From Verrucomicrobiota bacterium (GTDB lineage Bacteria; Verrucomicrobiota; Verrucomicrobiia; Opitutales; Opitutaceae): a stretch of DNA of 64,000 nt. Position 1 is the stretch's first letter, and each line of letters begins with the position of its first letter. Below, piece after piece: positions 18,754 through 27,680 of this stretch. The notes beneath the pieces were generated by a model, which saw only the letters and a list, made by a program, of their open reading frames with translations, did not search any database and had not been told where the DNA came from. The DNA is taken from assembly GCA_014584295.1 (NCBI GenBank), contig JACTNC010000045.1, positions 62,001-126,000 of the forward strand, in the 5' to 3' direction. Made by a program: the position numbers and the translations under genes.

Positions 18754-21417
18754 TTGAAAATCTCCACCTACCCCGCCCTTCGCGTCGCCATGGTCACGGT
18801 TCTGTCCTTCGTTGCAGGACTCGCCGGTCTCCCTGCACAACCCACCCCTGCCTCAACCGCGAAACGAGCAACTCCGCGCGCAAAGTCTGCACCCGACATC
18901 ACAACTGTCGGGCCGGCGATCAATGAAAACAAGGCCACTCCTGTAAGCCGCATCAAGGCGGCAAGGGATTTCCAGGTGGAGCTCATCTATTCGGTTCCGG
19001 GTGAAAAACAAGGATCATGGATCAATCTCTGTGTGGATCCGAAGGGTCGTATTTACGCCTCGGACCAATATGGGGCCCTCTATCGCTTTACACCACCCCC
19101 ACTTGGCCAGACACTCAACCCTTCCCAGATCGAGCGTGTTCCCGCCGACATCCGAGCGGTCAATGGCATGGTCTGGGCCTTCGGCGCGCTCTACGTCGGG
19201 GTCAATGATTACGACCAAAAAATTCCCTGCGGGCTCTATCGCCTCACAGATTCCGATGGCGATGACCAATTGGACAAGGTCGAATTGCTGCGCGAAATTG
19301 ACGCCAGGGGCGATCACGGCGTGCACGCCGTGCTCCTCACAGAGGACGGCAAGGACCTGTACCTCGTCTGCGGCAATGGATCCAAACTGACATCATTCTC
19401 CCCCGATTCCCCAGTCCCGCACAACTGGGGCGAGGATCACCTTCTCCCGCGCATCCCCGACGGGCGGGGTTTCATGACCAACGTGCTCGGACCGGGCGGG
19501 ATCATCTATCGCGTGACGCCGGACGGACGCGACTTCAAGATCGTCGCCTGCGGCTTCCGCAATGTTTTTGATGCTGCACTCAATCGCGAAGGCGAGCTCT
19601 TCACGTTCGATGCAGACATGGAATACGATTTCAACACGTCGTGGTACCGCCCCACCCGCATCAACCACGTGGTCAGCGGCGCAGAATTTGGCTGGAGAAA
19701 TGGTGCAGGAAAGCGGCCGGAGTTCTATGAGGACAACCTGCCTGCAGTCATCGATATTGGACCCGGCTCGCCGGCGGGAACGGTGTTTGGCTATGGTGCA
19801 AAATTTCCCGCGCGCTACCAGAACGCCTTGTTCGCACTCGATTGGAGCTGGGGCAGACTCTACGCGGTATTTCTCGAGCCTGACGGCGCGACCTACAAGG
19901 CGACGAAGGAGGAATTTCTCTCCGGAGCACCACTGCCACTGGCCGATCTGATCATTCACCCGGGGGATGGCGCAATGTATTTCACCATCGGCGGACGCCG
20001 TGTGCAGAGCGGCCTGTACCGCGTGACTTACAAGGGTTCCGAGTCAACGGCTCCCGTTAGAGTGAAGGAGGAGAAGAATCCCTTGCGCGATCTGCGCCAT
20101 CGGCTCGAAAAGCTCCACGGGAGCTCCAGTCCAAAGGGCGTCAACGTGGCTTGGCGGTACCTTGGACATGCAGACCGGAATATCCGATGGGCCGCACGAA
20201 CCGCGATTGAACACATTCCCACGTCCGCCTGGGCAAATCGCGCGCTTCGTGAGCCGGACTATGCGGTGCGGGTCGAGGCTCTCCTTGCCCTCGCGCGTTC
20301 GGGAGGCATCAGCCCGCCGCATCGAACCGACGACAGTCCTCCGGTCGACCACGCGCTTGGTGAGCGGCTGTTGAAATCCCTCGTGGGAATTGACTTCGAC
20401 CAGCTCGATTCGCAGCGCCGGCTCACCTTGGTGAGGACCGCCCAAATCATACTTCACCGCTTTGACATCCTTCCTTCTGCGTTGACCAAACCGCTCAAGG
20501 TCAAACTCGAAGCGAGATTCCCGGCAGATACTCCGGAGATGAACTGGCTGCTGTGCGAAACCCTCGTGTACCTGCAGTCCGAATCCGTGGCTGAAAAGGC
20601 GATGAAGCTGATCGCGGACGCCCCCACGCAGGAGGAGCAGATTGAATATGCACGCTCCCTTCGCATGCTGAAGAAGGGTTGGACGTTGCAGGCTCGCAAA
20701 GCCTATTTCGAATGGTTCAACAGGGCCGCAAATTTCCGCGGCGGCGCCAGCTTCAAGCAGTTTATCACCTTCATCCGCACCGATGCCCTGGCGAACTTGA
20801 CCGAAGCCGAAAAATCCTCCCTTGACGATGTCATCAACAAGCCCGTCGAGGAACGCAGCGTGATTGAGACGTTCGGAGACATCTTTGAGGGACGCACCCC
20901 GCGCGATTGGAAGCTCGCTGATCTCGCTCCAGCGATCGAGACCGGGATGAAGAATCGCAACTTTGAAAACGGCCGGAGGATGTTCGGCGCCGCGGCCTGC
21001 GTGGCATGCCACCGCTTCAACAACCAGGGCGGCATGACGGGGCCCGATCTCACCGGGGCAGGCGGGCGTTACAGCGCCCACGATCTCCTCGACCAGATCC
21101 TCAACCCCAACAAGGAGATCAACGAGCAGTTTGTTCCGATAGTTCTCACCAAGTTAAATGGCGAGACCGTGGTCGGAACCGTTGTGAACCTGAAGGGTGA
21201 CAACGTGATGATCAATACGGACCCCTCGGTTCCAAACCAGCAGGTTACAGTGGATCGCAAGGAAGTGAAAAGCATGGAGCCGTCGAAGATCTCCCCCATG
21301 CCTCCCCAATTGCTGTCCATGATGACTGAGCCAGAGATTCTCGACCTGCTCGCATACGTGCTGAGCGCCGGCAACCGCGACAACGAGATGTTCAGCAGCC
21401 CGCCGCGGACGCGCTAG
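18754..21417 (+). CDS. secreted PVC-type protein: membrane-bound-dehydrogenase-like propeller with C-terminal heme-binding domain
   Basis: Exported protein of a family expanded in Verrucomicrobia and Planctomycetes and thought to be a periplasmic electron-transfer dehydrogenase; its substrate is unknown. From the TTG chosen here (887 aa) the first 25 residues make a signal peptide (KISTYPALR, then AMVTVLSFVAGLAGLPAQ). A beta-propeller region follows (WINLCVDPKGRIYASDQYG, VNGMVWAFGALYVG). A helical HEAT-like middle (about residues 430-700) comes next. The C-terminal heme domain carries CVACH at residues 749-753, followed by MTGPDLTGAGGRY and LDQILNPNKEINEQF. ATG at 18790 is an alternative start. 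The frame extends to the tRNA without support. A terminator follows at 21441. Confidence 0.85.
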   Translation: MKISTYPALRVAMVTVLSFVAGLAGLPAQPTPASTAKRATPRAKSAPDITTVGPAINENKATPVSRIKAARDFQVELIYSVPGEKQGSWINLCVDPKGRIYASDQYGALYRFTPPPLGQTLNPSQIERVPADIRAVNGMVWAFGALYVGVNDYDQKIPCGLYRLTDSDGDDQLDKVELLREIDARGDHGVHAVLLTEDGKDLYLVCGNGSKLTSFSPDSPVPHNWGEDHLLPRIPDGRGFMTNVLGPGGIIYRVTPDGRDFKIVACGFRNVFDAALNREGELFTFDADMEYDFNTSWYRPTRINHVVSGAEFGWRNGAGKRPEFYEDNLPAVIDIGPGSPAGTVFGYGAKFPARYQNALFALDWSWGRLYAVFLEPDGATYKATKEEFLSGAPLPLADLIIHPGDGAMYFTIGGRRVQSGLYRVTYKGSESTAPVRVKEEKNPLRDLRHRLEKLHGSSSPKGVNVAWRYLGHADRNIRWAARTAIEHIPTSAWANRALREPDYAVRVEALLALARSGGISPPHRTDDSPPVDHALGERLLKSLVGIDFDQLDSQRRLTLVRTAQIILHRFDILPSALTKPLKVKLEARFPADTPEMNWLLCETLVYLQSESVAEKAMKLIADAPTQEEQIEYARSLRMLKKGWTLQARKAYFEWFNRAANFRGGASFKQFITFIRTDALANLTEAEKSSLDDVINKPVEERSVIETFGDIFEGRTPRDWKLADLAPAIETGMKNRNFENGRRMFGAAACVACHRFNNQGGMTGPDLTGAGGRYSAHDLLDQILNPNKEINEQFVPIVLTKLNGETVVGTVVNLKGDNVMINTDPSVPNQQVTVDRKEVKSMEPSKISPMPPQLLSMMTEPEILDLLAYVLSAGNRDNEMFSSPPRTR

Positions 21418-21440
21418 GCGAGCTTCTCAATCACGCACGG

Positions 21441-21467
21441 AAGGGCCGATCGGGGGTCGGCCCTTTC
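21441..21467 (+). terminator. rho-independent terminator
   Basis: AAGGGCCGA (21441-21449) pairs with TCGGCCCTT (21457-21465) across a 7-base loop, ending in a short T-run. It lies 24 bases after the heme-protein gene. Confidence 0.7.
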
Positions 21468-21561
21468 CCGTAACTTTTCCGGCTCCCCGTCGTCTCTTCC
21501 TTCCGCAAGCCTGCACGACTCCCCCTCCATAAAGGATCGCGAATCACTCTCCGTTTCACCT

Positions 21562-23868
21562 GTGACGTTGCGTCTGCACCTCAGCCTCTGGATTCTTTTC
21601 AGCCTGGCATTTGCACCCTTAAGTTGGGGGGCAAAATCGAAGGAACTCCTCTCTGGACGCAAGGTAGATACGCTGTTCCGCGCCTACGAGGGAGATGCCC
21701 CAACACTGTCCCGCGACGGCCGCACCCTTGCCTGCCTCCTGCGCAGCGAGCGGCAGCTCGCAGTCGCATTCTACGACCTGGATCACAGGGAAAAGCCGCG
21801 CAGTCGCATTCTGATCGACGAAAAGGCCGACGCGGTCGTCTCCCATCTCGCATGGGCTTCCGATCGCCTGCTTGTCCTGGTTACGGCCACCCCCGCAATC
21901 CATTGTGTGGATCTCTCCACCCAGCGGAGCCGGCGTGTGCTCGATTCCACCAGCTTCAGCGACCCCGAAAGCACATCCCCACGACTCCCACGCTACATCG
22001 GCCTGGTTCCCAATGAACCCGGGTTCGTTTGGGTGGAAGGCATCTCCCGGATTCCTCAAATGAGCACGTTGGATTTCGAGATGGACCCGACCAGCGGGCT
22101 TTCAACGGATCCATCTTCGACTTACGACGACGAATTGTCCTCTCCACAGACAGATTCTCAGACGGATCTCTACAACATGGAGGTCGATGAGACGCAGATC
22201 TCCGATGAGGCGGTGAAATGGATCGAACTCGTGAAGCTGGACCTGGAAACCGGCAGGTTGACGAGCGTCTCAAACACGAGCGTCAGCCTCGATGCCACGC
22301 TCCTCTACGATCGTCTGGGCAAGCCGCGCATCCTTCAGGAACAGGCAACTGTAAAGCAGCGTTTTCGGGTGAAGAATCCCAAACGCAGCTTCTTCAGCCA
22401 ATGGATCGATCTCGATCGCCTTGTCGGCAAGGAGCACCCGCTCGATTTCAACGTCACACCCCAGAACTACCTCGCTCACCGCTCGTTTCCTCTGGCATTC
22501 GACTCCAACCCAGAATGGCTCTACTTTGCGTCCAATATCGGACGGGATACCTACGCGATTTTCCAACTCAACCTAAAGGACAGTTCGATTCGCGAGATCG
22601 CCGCACCCAATGACGGCTTTGATCTGGCTGATCCAAACCAGCCGATGTCCGAACGGAACATGATTTTGGATCGTTCAAGTGGGCTACTCTTGGGCATCCG
22701 CCGCCCGTCATCATTTGCATCAACGCTCTGGATCGATTCCTCGTTCGCTGAAATGGAACAGGAGATTCGCAGGAAATTCCCGGGCCGCAGGGTTGAAATC
22801 ATCGAGTCCGACGACGCTCGTGAACGCTTCCTGGCGCAAGTCTCAAGCCCGTCCGACCCCGGTCGCCTTTTTGTCTATTTCAAGGCCAACGGAGAATGCC
22901 TGGAGTGCCTGCGTTTGGCGCCGTGGCTGAAGCGTGAGGAGGCCAACACTGCGCGCACCTTCGATTTCGTTTCCAAATCCGGCAATCATGTATCCGGGAG
23001 GTTGACGCTGCCTCGAGCAACACTGCTGAACCCGAGTCCGCTTGTTGTCTGGTGCGGATCAGGACCCGGGGGCCAGATTGATTCCGGATTCGGTCGGGAG
23101 GGGCAGGTGTTCGCAGATCTTGGCTGTGTGGTCCTCGAGGTCGACTACCGCGGTTCGGGCGGCCGAGGAGTAGCCCATCGGGAAGCCATCATGGAGGCCT
23201 TTGACCGGGTTCCGCTTGAAGACATTCTTGCGGCGATGGAGTGGCTGCCATCGGTGCGTCCCTACGACGCGCGCCGCGTCGCCATCGCAGGTTCAGGCTT
23301 TGGTGGATTCCTCGCGCTGCGCGCCCTCGAGTTGTATCCGAGGACATTTCGTTGCGCGGTGGCCGTCAATGCCCCCACCCGACTGGATCAATTGGCAGAA
23401 GCACCGGCAAGCGAGCGGATGGAGGACATGCGCCGCTTCAACGACCAGACCCAGGCCTACATGAAGGCAATGTCCCGCTGGCAGCCAGGACAAGGTCGCA
23501 TGCCCACCATGCCCATCCCCAAGCCACGCCCCGTCGACTTCCAACTCGAATTCAACCGCTGGCTGTACGACCACGGCAAGACACGTCTCGGGCAAATGTC
23601 AGTGGCAGGTGACGCAAGACTCATCACGCGACCGGTGCTCCTACTGCACGATCCCGACAATCCCTCCGTGTCGTTCGACTACGTCAAGTCCCTCAGGAAA
23701 ACACTCAGCCGGCAGGGAGTTGACTGCGAGTTGAAGGAGATTTCCGGGGGCTTCGCCGCAGGCAGCCTTGCCTCGCGCGGAACAGCCTTCGACGCCATCG
23801 GGGAGTTTGTCGCTGATCAATTCTACAGGTTCGAGGTCGAGGTTGGTGAAGCGAAGGAACAGAAATGA
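21562..23868 (+). CDS. exported S9 (prolyl oligopeptidase)-fold protein lacking the catalytic triad
   Basis: Architecture is that of an S9 peptidase. There is a signal peptide (LHLSLWILFSLAFAPLSWGA), a propeller-like region to about residue 470, and a C-terminal alpha/beta-hydrolase domain (LVVWCGSGPGG, VLEVDYRGSGGRG). The nucleophile elbow, normally GxSxGG, reads GSGFGG at residues 577-582, with Gly579 where Ser should be. The acid position in HGxxDxxV reads HDPDNPSV, Asn700 for Asp. The His loop reads ISGGFAAG, Ala732 for His. All three triad residues are replaced, so hydrolysis by the normal mechanism is unlikely; binding or chaperone-like function is an inference. GTG start. It overlaps the next gene by 4 bases. 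Confidence 0.82.
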   Translation: MTLRLHLSLWILFSLAFAPLSWGAKSKELLSGRKVDTLFRAYEGDAPTLSRDGRTLACLLRSERQLAVAFYDLDHREKPRSRILIDEKADAVVSHLAWASDRLLVLVTATPAIHCVDLSTQRSRRVLDSTSFSDPESTSPRLPRYIGLVPNEPGFVWVEGISRIPQMSTLDFEMDPTSGLSTDPSSTYDDELSSPQTDSQTDLYNMEVDETQISDEAVKWIELVKLDLETGRLTSVSNTSVSLDATLLYDRLGKPRILQEQATVKQRFRVKNPKRSFFSQWIDLDRLVGKEHPLDFNVTPQNYLAHRSFPLAFDSNPEWLYFASNIGRDTYAIFQLNLKDSSIREIAAPNDGFDLADPNQPMSERNMILDRSSGLLLGIRRPSSFASTLWIDSSFAEMEQEIRRKFPGRRVEIIESDDARERFLAQVSSPSDPGRLFVYFKANGECLECLRLAPWLKREEANTARTFDFVSKSGNHVSGRLTLPRATLLNPSPLVVWCGSGPGGQIDSGFGREGQVFADLGCVVLEVDYRGSGGRGVAHREAIMEAFDRVPLEDILAAMEWLPSVRPYDARRVAIAGSGFGGFLALRALELYPRTFRCAVAVNAPTRLDQLAEAPASERMEDMRRFNDQTQAYMKAMSRWQPGQGRMPTMPIPKPRPVDFQLEFNRWLYDHGKTRLGQMSVAGDARLITRPVLLLHDPDNPSVSFDYVKSLRKTLSRQGVDCELKEISGGFAAGSLASRGTAFDAIGEFVADQFYRFEVEVGEAKEQK

Positions 23869-25640
23869 GCCTTCCCAGCCGATTCCTCTTCCTCACAACC
23901 GTCCGCCTTGCAATGGCAGCCCTCTGCCTTGCCCCATCCGGCACTCTTGCGCAGGGGGAACCCATGAGCGACCGTGTGATCGAGCTTCCACCGCTCCTCG
24001 TCGAGGAACCCGCCAAGCCTCTCCGCTGGCGCCATGTGGAGTTTCCCGGGCTCGAGATGCTCTCGGTCGTTTCGGACGGCGAAACCCGAGCGTTCCTTCG
24101 CCGCCACCACAACCAGTCAGAGATCCTGCAGTGGATCCTTCCCACACGATTCCAGGGAAAATCCTCGGTGCCCGACGAGTACATTTTGTTCAATGAAAAC
24201 CTGAGCCGGGCGCACTCGCAGGAGGTCATGAATTCGATGATGACCGCTCAACGCGATGCCGCGCGCCGCAAGCAGGCTAGGGAAAAAGCGGAGTCCGGCG
24301 ATCATGAAACGGGAAGAGGTCACGGCCGTGGGAATCCCAAGATCAAGTTCCTTCCGAACCTGCGCCTGATCGACGTCGATACGACCGCAGTTTTTGTGGT
24401 CGTGCGGGATTCAGACAATCTCGCCTCCGATTTCACCTTTTCGATGGACCGCATCGCTTACCTCCTCGCCAGCCGGGTACCCGCGCTCCCGTCATGGTTC
24501 ATGGCGGGTATGCTGGGGCTCTACGAGCGGGCAAACTTCAGCGACGATCAGATCGCCTTCCGACCCGCGGTCTGGACAACACCCGCTGAGCTCACGGCCC
24601 TCAAGGACAATGCGGAGCCCCTGCGAACGCTCCTTCCGATGGCGGAACTCTTCGCGGGCCGTCCGCGTCAGAATCCGCCGGATGCGCGAGCCGACAGATT
24701 GTGGCGGGCCCAGTGCACCCTGTTTCTCCGATGGGCGATCGCCGAGGACAAGGGATCCCGACGTGAGGCGCTCTGGCAGTTTCTCGACCGACTCGAAAGC
24801 GAGGCGCCCTCGGAAGGCCTTTTCCAATCGTATTTCAATGTTGGATACGCCGACATGCGAGACATTCTGAGCGACTATCTGCCTGAAGCCGTTGAGCAGC
24901 CGGTGACTCTCCGGGCCGGGAAGGTGTCGAAGCCGCCCGCGATCAATCTGCGCGATGCAACCCCGCTGGAAGTCGCACGGATTCGCGGGGACTGGGAGCG
25001 CATCCAGATCAGCTACGTGCGCAAGGCATTTCCGGGAGTTGTGGACAAGTACATTGAGCAGGCCCGTAAGACACTGCGCAAACCGTATGACCAGGGCGAA
25101 CGGGATCCCCGACTGCTGGGACTGCTGGGACTCCTCGACCTCGATGCCGGCGACCGTTCATCTGCAACTCCGTTCCTGGAAGCAGCCGTCAATGCCAGGG
25201 TCGCACGACCACGACTCTACTACGAACTCTCCCTCAACCGCTACGCAGCGCTTGCCGAGATCGCAGCCGGCAATGCGCTGACCCGCGAGCAGATTGATGC
25301 CATCAGCGCACCGATCCTGGCGGCCTGGGACATGCCGCCCCAGAATCCTGCAGCGTGCGCTGTCTTGGCCGATGTCTGGAATCGGACCACGGAGGAGATC
25401 CCGCCAGACATCCTTGACCGTCTCAATCGTGCCGCGGCTCTCTTTCCGCAGGTCGAGGGCCTTGTCCTCCGAGTTGCACGCCTCAATCTCAGGCGAGGCG
25501 ACCTCGATCACGCGGAGAGGCAGTTGCGTCAGACATTGACCCGCTTGTCCGATCCAAGACTGAAGCCAGCCATCGAAGCCGAGCTCACCCGCATCACCAG
25601 CCTGCGACCGTCAGGCCGCAACTCCACACCACCGCATTGA
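23865..25640 (+). CDS. exported protein of unknown function, helical-repeat C-terminus
   Basis: No named family recognised. A signal peptide is visible (RFLFLTTVRLAMAALCLAPSGTLAQG). The middle part (about residues 60-330) has LLASRVPALPSWFMAGMLG, reminiscent of the region around the active site in peptidase-MA-like proteins, but no HExxH is present. The C-terminal 200 residues are TPR-like (LLGLLGLLDLDAGD, LRVARLNLRRGDLDHAERQL). Its ATG overlaps the TGA of the preceding S9-fold gene, which implies co-translation and probably joint function in the periplasm. Length 591 aa. Confidence 0.75.
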   Translation: MSLPSRFLFLTTVRLAMAALCLAPSGTLAQGEPMSDRVIELPPLLVEEPAKPLRWRHVEFPGLEMLSVVSDGETRAFLRRHHNQSEILQWILPTRFQGKSSVPDEYILFNENLSRAHSQEVMNSMMTAQRDAARRKQAREKAESGDHETGRGHGRGNPKIKFLPNLRLIDVDTTAVFVVVRDSDNLASDFTFSMDRIAYLLASRVPALPSWFMAGMLGLYERANFSDDQIAFRPAVWTTPAELTALKDNAEPLRTLLPMAELFAGRPRQNPPDARADRLWRAQCTLFLRWAIAEDKGSRREALWQFLDRLESEAPSEGLFQSYFNVGYADMRDILSDYLPEAVEQPVTLRAGKVSKPPAINLRDATPLEVARIRGDWERIQISYVRKAFPGVVDKYIEQARKTLRKPYDQGERDPRLLGLLGLLDLDAGDRSSATPFLEAAVNARVARPRLYYELSLNRYAALAEIAAGNALTREQIDAISAPILAAWDMPPQNPAACAVLADVWNRTTEEIPPDILDRLNRAAALFPQVEGLVLRVARLNLRRGDLDHAERQLRQTLTRLSDPRLKPAIEAELTRITSLRPSGRNSTPPH

Positions 25641-25862
25641 GCTCAAACATTGCGGGATCCGGCGCATCACTCTGACCTCAGGAAGAAACTATCCGGTGAT
25701 TCGGAGGATTGGATCCGCAGATTCTAGGATTCACGCAGATTGGCTATTGGGCGGATCAATCATTACATCTGCTCCCATCGGTGAAGGCCGAAGACGGCTT
25801 TGCGCAGAGGAATCACTCGAGATCGCACGTACTCCTGAGAGTATCCGTGCTTCGCAAGAAAA

Positions 25863-26759
25863 CTAATTTGCGGATCCACTTTCCTGGAAGCCTTGTTCTT
25901 GCATGCCTTCGTTCGCTGCGAGTGATTGCCCCTGCGTCAGCGGGATTCCCCGATTTTTGCAGAATGTTCGTAAGTCCTGAGGCAGAGGTGATTCAAACCG
26001 GTACGGCATCCCGGCGGCATGCAGATCAATCACGCTGCAATGCAAGGCCTGACGGGGCAGCCAGAGCCTTTCCTCAAGCGCGGGTGTCCATCCGTGCTCG
26101 ATGAATTCAAGAAAGAGTCGGGGATCGGGTCCGTAGATCTTGTCACCGATCACCGGATGTCCCAGCCATTGCGCGTGTGCACGGATCTGGTGCTTGCGCC
26201 CGCTCTCAGTCACCACCCTCGCAAGGGTAATAGTCCCTCCCCCTGATGCGACGGCCAGAGGCTTGAAGTGGGTGATCGCAGGCTGACCGCTACCATCAGT
26301 TCTCACGCAGCTCTTTACGGTGACCGGGCAACCCTCATCCGGCCCCAAGGGTTGGTCAACTGACACGGCATCGTGCAGGACACCGGTCAGCAGCACCAGG
26401 TACTCCTTCGCGTAGCGTCTCTCCTGTACCGCCATCTGGAGTTGCCGGGCAACCGCCGCCGTTTTTGCAAAGATCACGAGTCCGCTGGTCTCGCGGTCGA
26501 GCCGGAAAACAAGATGGGAGGCAACGCTCCCTCCGCGATGTTCCCTTACCGCGCCAGCCAGACTGGACCAAGGTCCTTCCTTCGAGGGATGGCACACGAC
26601 ATCGCCTGGCTTCTCGACCACCAGCACGTGTTCATCCTCAAAGCAGATCCATGAAGCCAGCTCCCAAGGGGTAATTTGCCTCACCACCCCTTGCCGAAGC
26701 CGTCTCTCCCAAGGTCCGATTGGCTTGGAATACGCGTGATGGTTTGGAATGGCATTCAT
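25863..26759 (-). CDS. RluA-family pseudouridine synthase
   Basis: Modifies uridine in rRNA or tRNA. The catalytic Asp is in HLVFRLDRETSGLVIFAKT. Other family blocks are VVEKPGDVVCHPS, QERRYAKEYLVLLTG, ESGRKHQIRAHAQWLGHPVIGD and LHC. No N-terminal S4 domain is present, so it resembles RluA/RluE-size enzymes. ATG at 26759 has GGGGGA six bases upstream and gives 298 aa; the frame opens further upstream without support. Target base cannot be deduced. Confidence 0.88.
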   Translation of the reverse strand: MNAIPNHHAYSKPIGPWERRLRQGVVRQITPWELASWICFEDEHVLVVEKPGDVVCHPSKEGPWSSLAGAVREHRGGSVASHLVFRLDRETSGLVIFAKTAAVARQLQMAVQERRYAKEYLVLLTGVLHDAVSVDQPLGPDEGCPVTVKSCVRTDGSGQPAITHFKPLAVASGGGTITLARVVTESGRKHQIRAHAQWLGHPVIGDKIYGPDPRLFLEFIEHGWTPALEERLWLPRQALHCSVIDLHAAGMPYRFESPLPQDLRTFCKNRGIPLTQGQSLAANEGMQEQGFQESGSAN

Positions 26760-27071
26760 TTCCGGTCCCCCAATAGGCAGCAACCACCGCAGTCCATCGC
26801 GCTTATGATCAATCGCCGAGGATGCAGGCCCGGGAGCAATCGGCCCCCTTGCTTCGGAACGGAATGCTGCACAACACAATCCATCTCATGACTCTTTTGC
26901 AGCCCTGCGAAGGAGGCAATACCTCTGCCGGTCAACAGCTGTCATAGTCAAAACTCCCCACAAGATTTTTCGCAGACTGGCTCACATTAAGCTGACCCAC
27001 AAATCTGACATTTTTGTGCCGTAGATGGTTGCAAACCCCTTCGAGGGGAAGCATCCTCTGCACGTCTGATC
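26760..27071. other. intergenic region upstream of the hibernation-factor gene
   Basis: About 310 bases between the divergent RluA-type gene and the small frame at 27072. It contains a short hairpin CCCCT-TCG-AGGGG (27036-27048) and no recognised gene or RNA. Promoters for both flanking genes should lie here, but no convincing -35/-10 pair was found. Confidence 0.4.
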
Positions 27072-27233
27072 ATGAAGAACGATTTTCCGAAGGCAGGAAG
27101 ATCCGCCGGTCCAAAAAACGGCGCTGTCATTCAGGTTCTCCGTCAGGCAGGGGTAAATGTCAGGAAGTGGAACTCCGACATTGGTCAAGACGGCCACCCC
27201 CTCCGAAAGGAACCCAATAATAAACATGAATAG
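27072..27233 (+). CDS. possible 53-residue basic leader protein overlapping hpf
   Basis: An ATG-initiated frame of 53 codons (begins MKNDFPKAGRSAGPKNGAVI) that ends 8 bases inside the hpf start. The product is basic and hydrophilic, with no recognised domain. The overlap would couple its translation to hpf. No strong ribosome-binding site precedes it, and third-position GC is only about half, lower than in neighbouring genes. It may be a real small gene or chance. Confidence 0.3.
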   Translation: MKNDFPKAGRSAGPKNGAVIQVLRQAGVNVRKWNSDIGQDGHPLRKEPNNKHE

Positions 27234-27594
27234 CAATAACAACGCCCCCGAACTGATCGTATCCGGTATCCACCTCCCACTTACGCCTTCGCTGAAGACG
27301 TTCGTGCGCGAGAAATCCGAACGATTGTTTCGCCATCAGGAGCGGATCATCCGACTCCGGGTGGAATTGGAATGCGACTCCAAACAGGCGGTAAGCAACC
27401 GGTTCACCGCCAAGGGTCACATTGAAATCCACGGTCCCGACATGAATGCCTCGGTATCGTCGGATGAGTGCCACAAGGCGATTTCACTGCTGGTCGACAA
27501 ACTCGACCGAATGCTCAACAAGCGTGCCAAATCCTATAAATCCAGGCGGCACGCAAACGAGCCCATCAGGGTCACCCCCGCCCTCCAGACGTAG
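27226..27594 (+). CDS. hpf: ribosome hibernation promoting factor, short form
   Basis: Binds the 30S decoding region in stationary phase and inactivates ribosomes. The core reads LIVSGIHLPLTPSLKTFVREK, and the strand-helix segment RIIRLRVELECDSKQ is followed by FTAKGHIEIHGPDMNASV and the second helix HKAISLLVDKLDRMLNKRAKS. At 122 aa it is the short type without a dimerisation domain. ATG at 27226 was chosen because GAAAGGA lies 14 bases upstream and the family begins here. A strong terminator follows at 27627. Confidence 0.9.
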   Translation: MNSNNNAPELIVSGIHLPLTPSLKTFVREKSERLFRHQERIIRLRVELECDSKQAVSNRFTAKGHIEIHGPDMNASVSSDECHKAISLLVDKLDRMLNKRAKSYKSRRHANEPIRVTPALQT

Positions 27595-27626
27595 TGGCGC
27601 ACCGGCTCCCGAAGCCGCCCGCCAGC

Positions 27627-27658
27627 AAAAGACCCGCCCTCCAAAGGCGGGTCTTTTT
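27627..27658. terminator. bidirectional rho-independent terminator
   Basis: AAAAGACCCGCC (27627-27638) pairs with GGCGGGTCTTTT (27646-27657) around a 7-base loop. A-run before and T-run after allow termination of hpf on plus and of the 27681-30437 gene on minus. Confidence 0.88.
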
Positions 27659-27680
27659 GTTGGCACCCCGGACCTCCAGA

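Noticed and set aside
20044-21081. 345-codon frame antisense to the heme-domain protein gene
   Set aside because: It lies opposite the CVACH heme-domain coding sequence and shows no motif of its own.
26965-27000. Sigma-54 promoter (GG-N10-GC) upstream of hpf
   Set aside because: Only the GG/GC spacing matches. The -12 element lacks TTGC and such spacing is common by chance.
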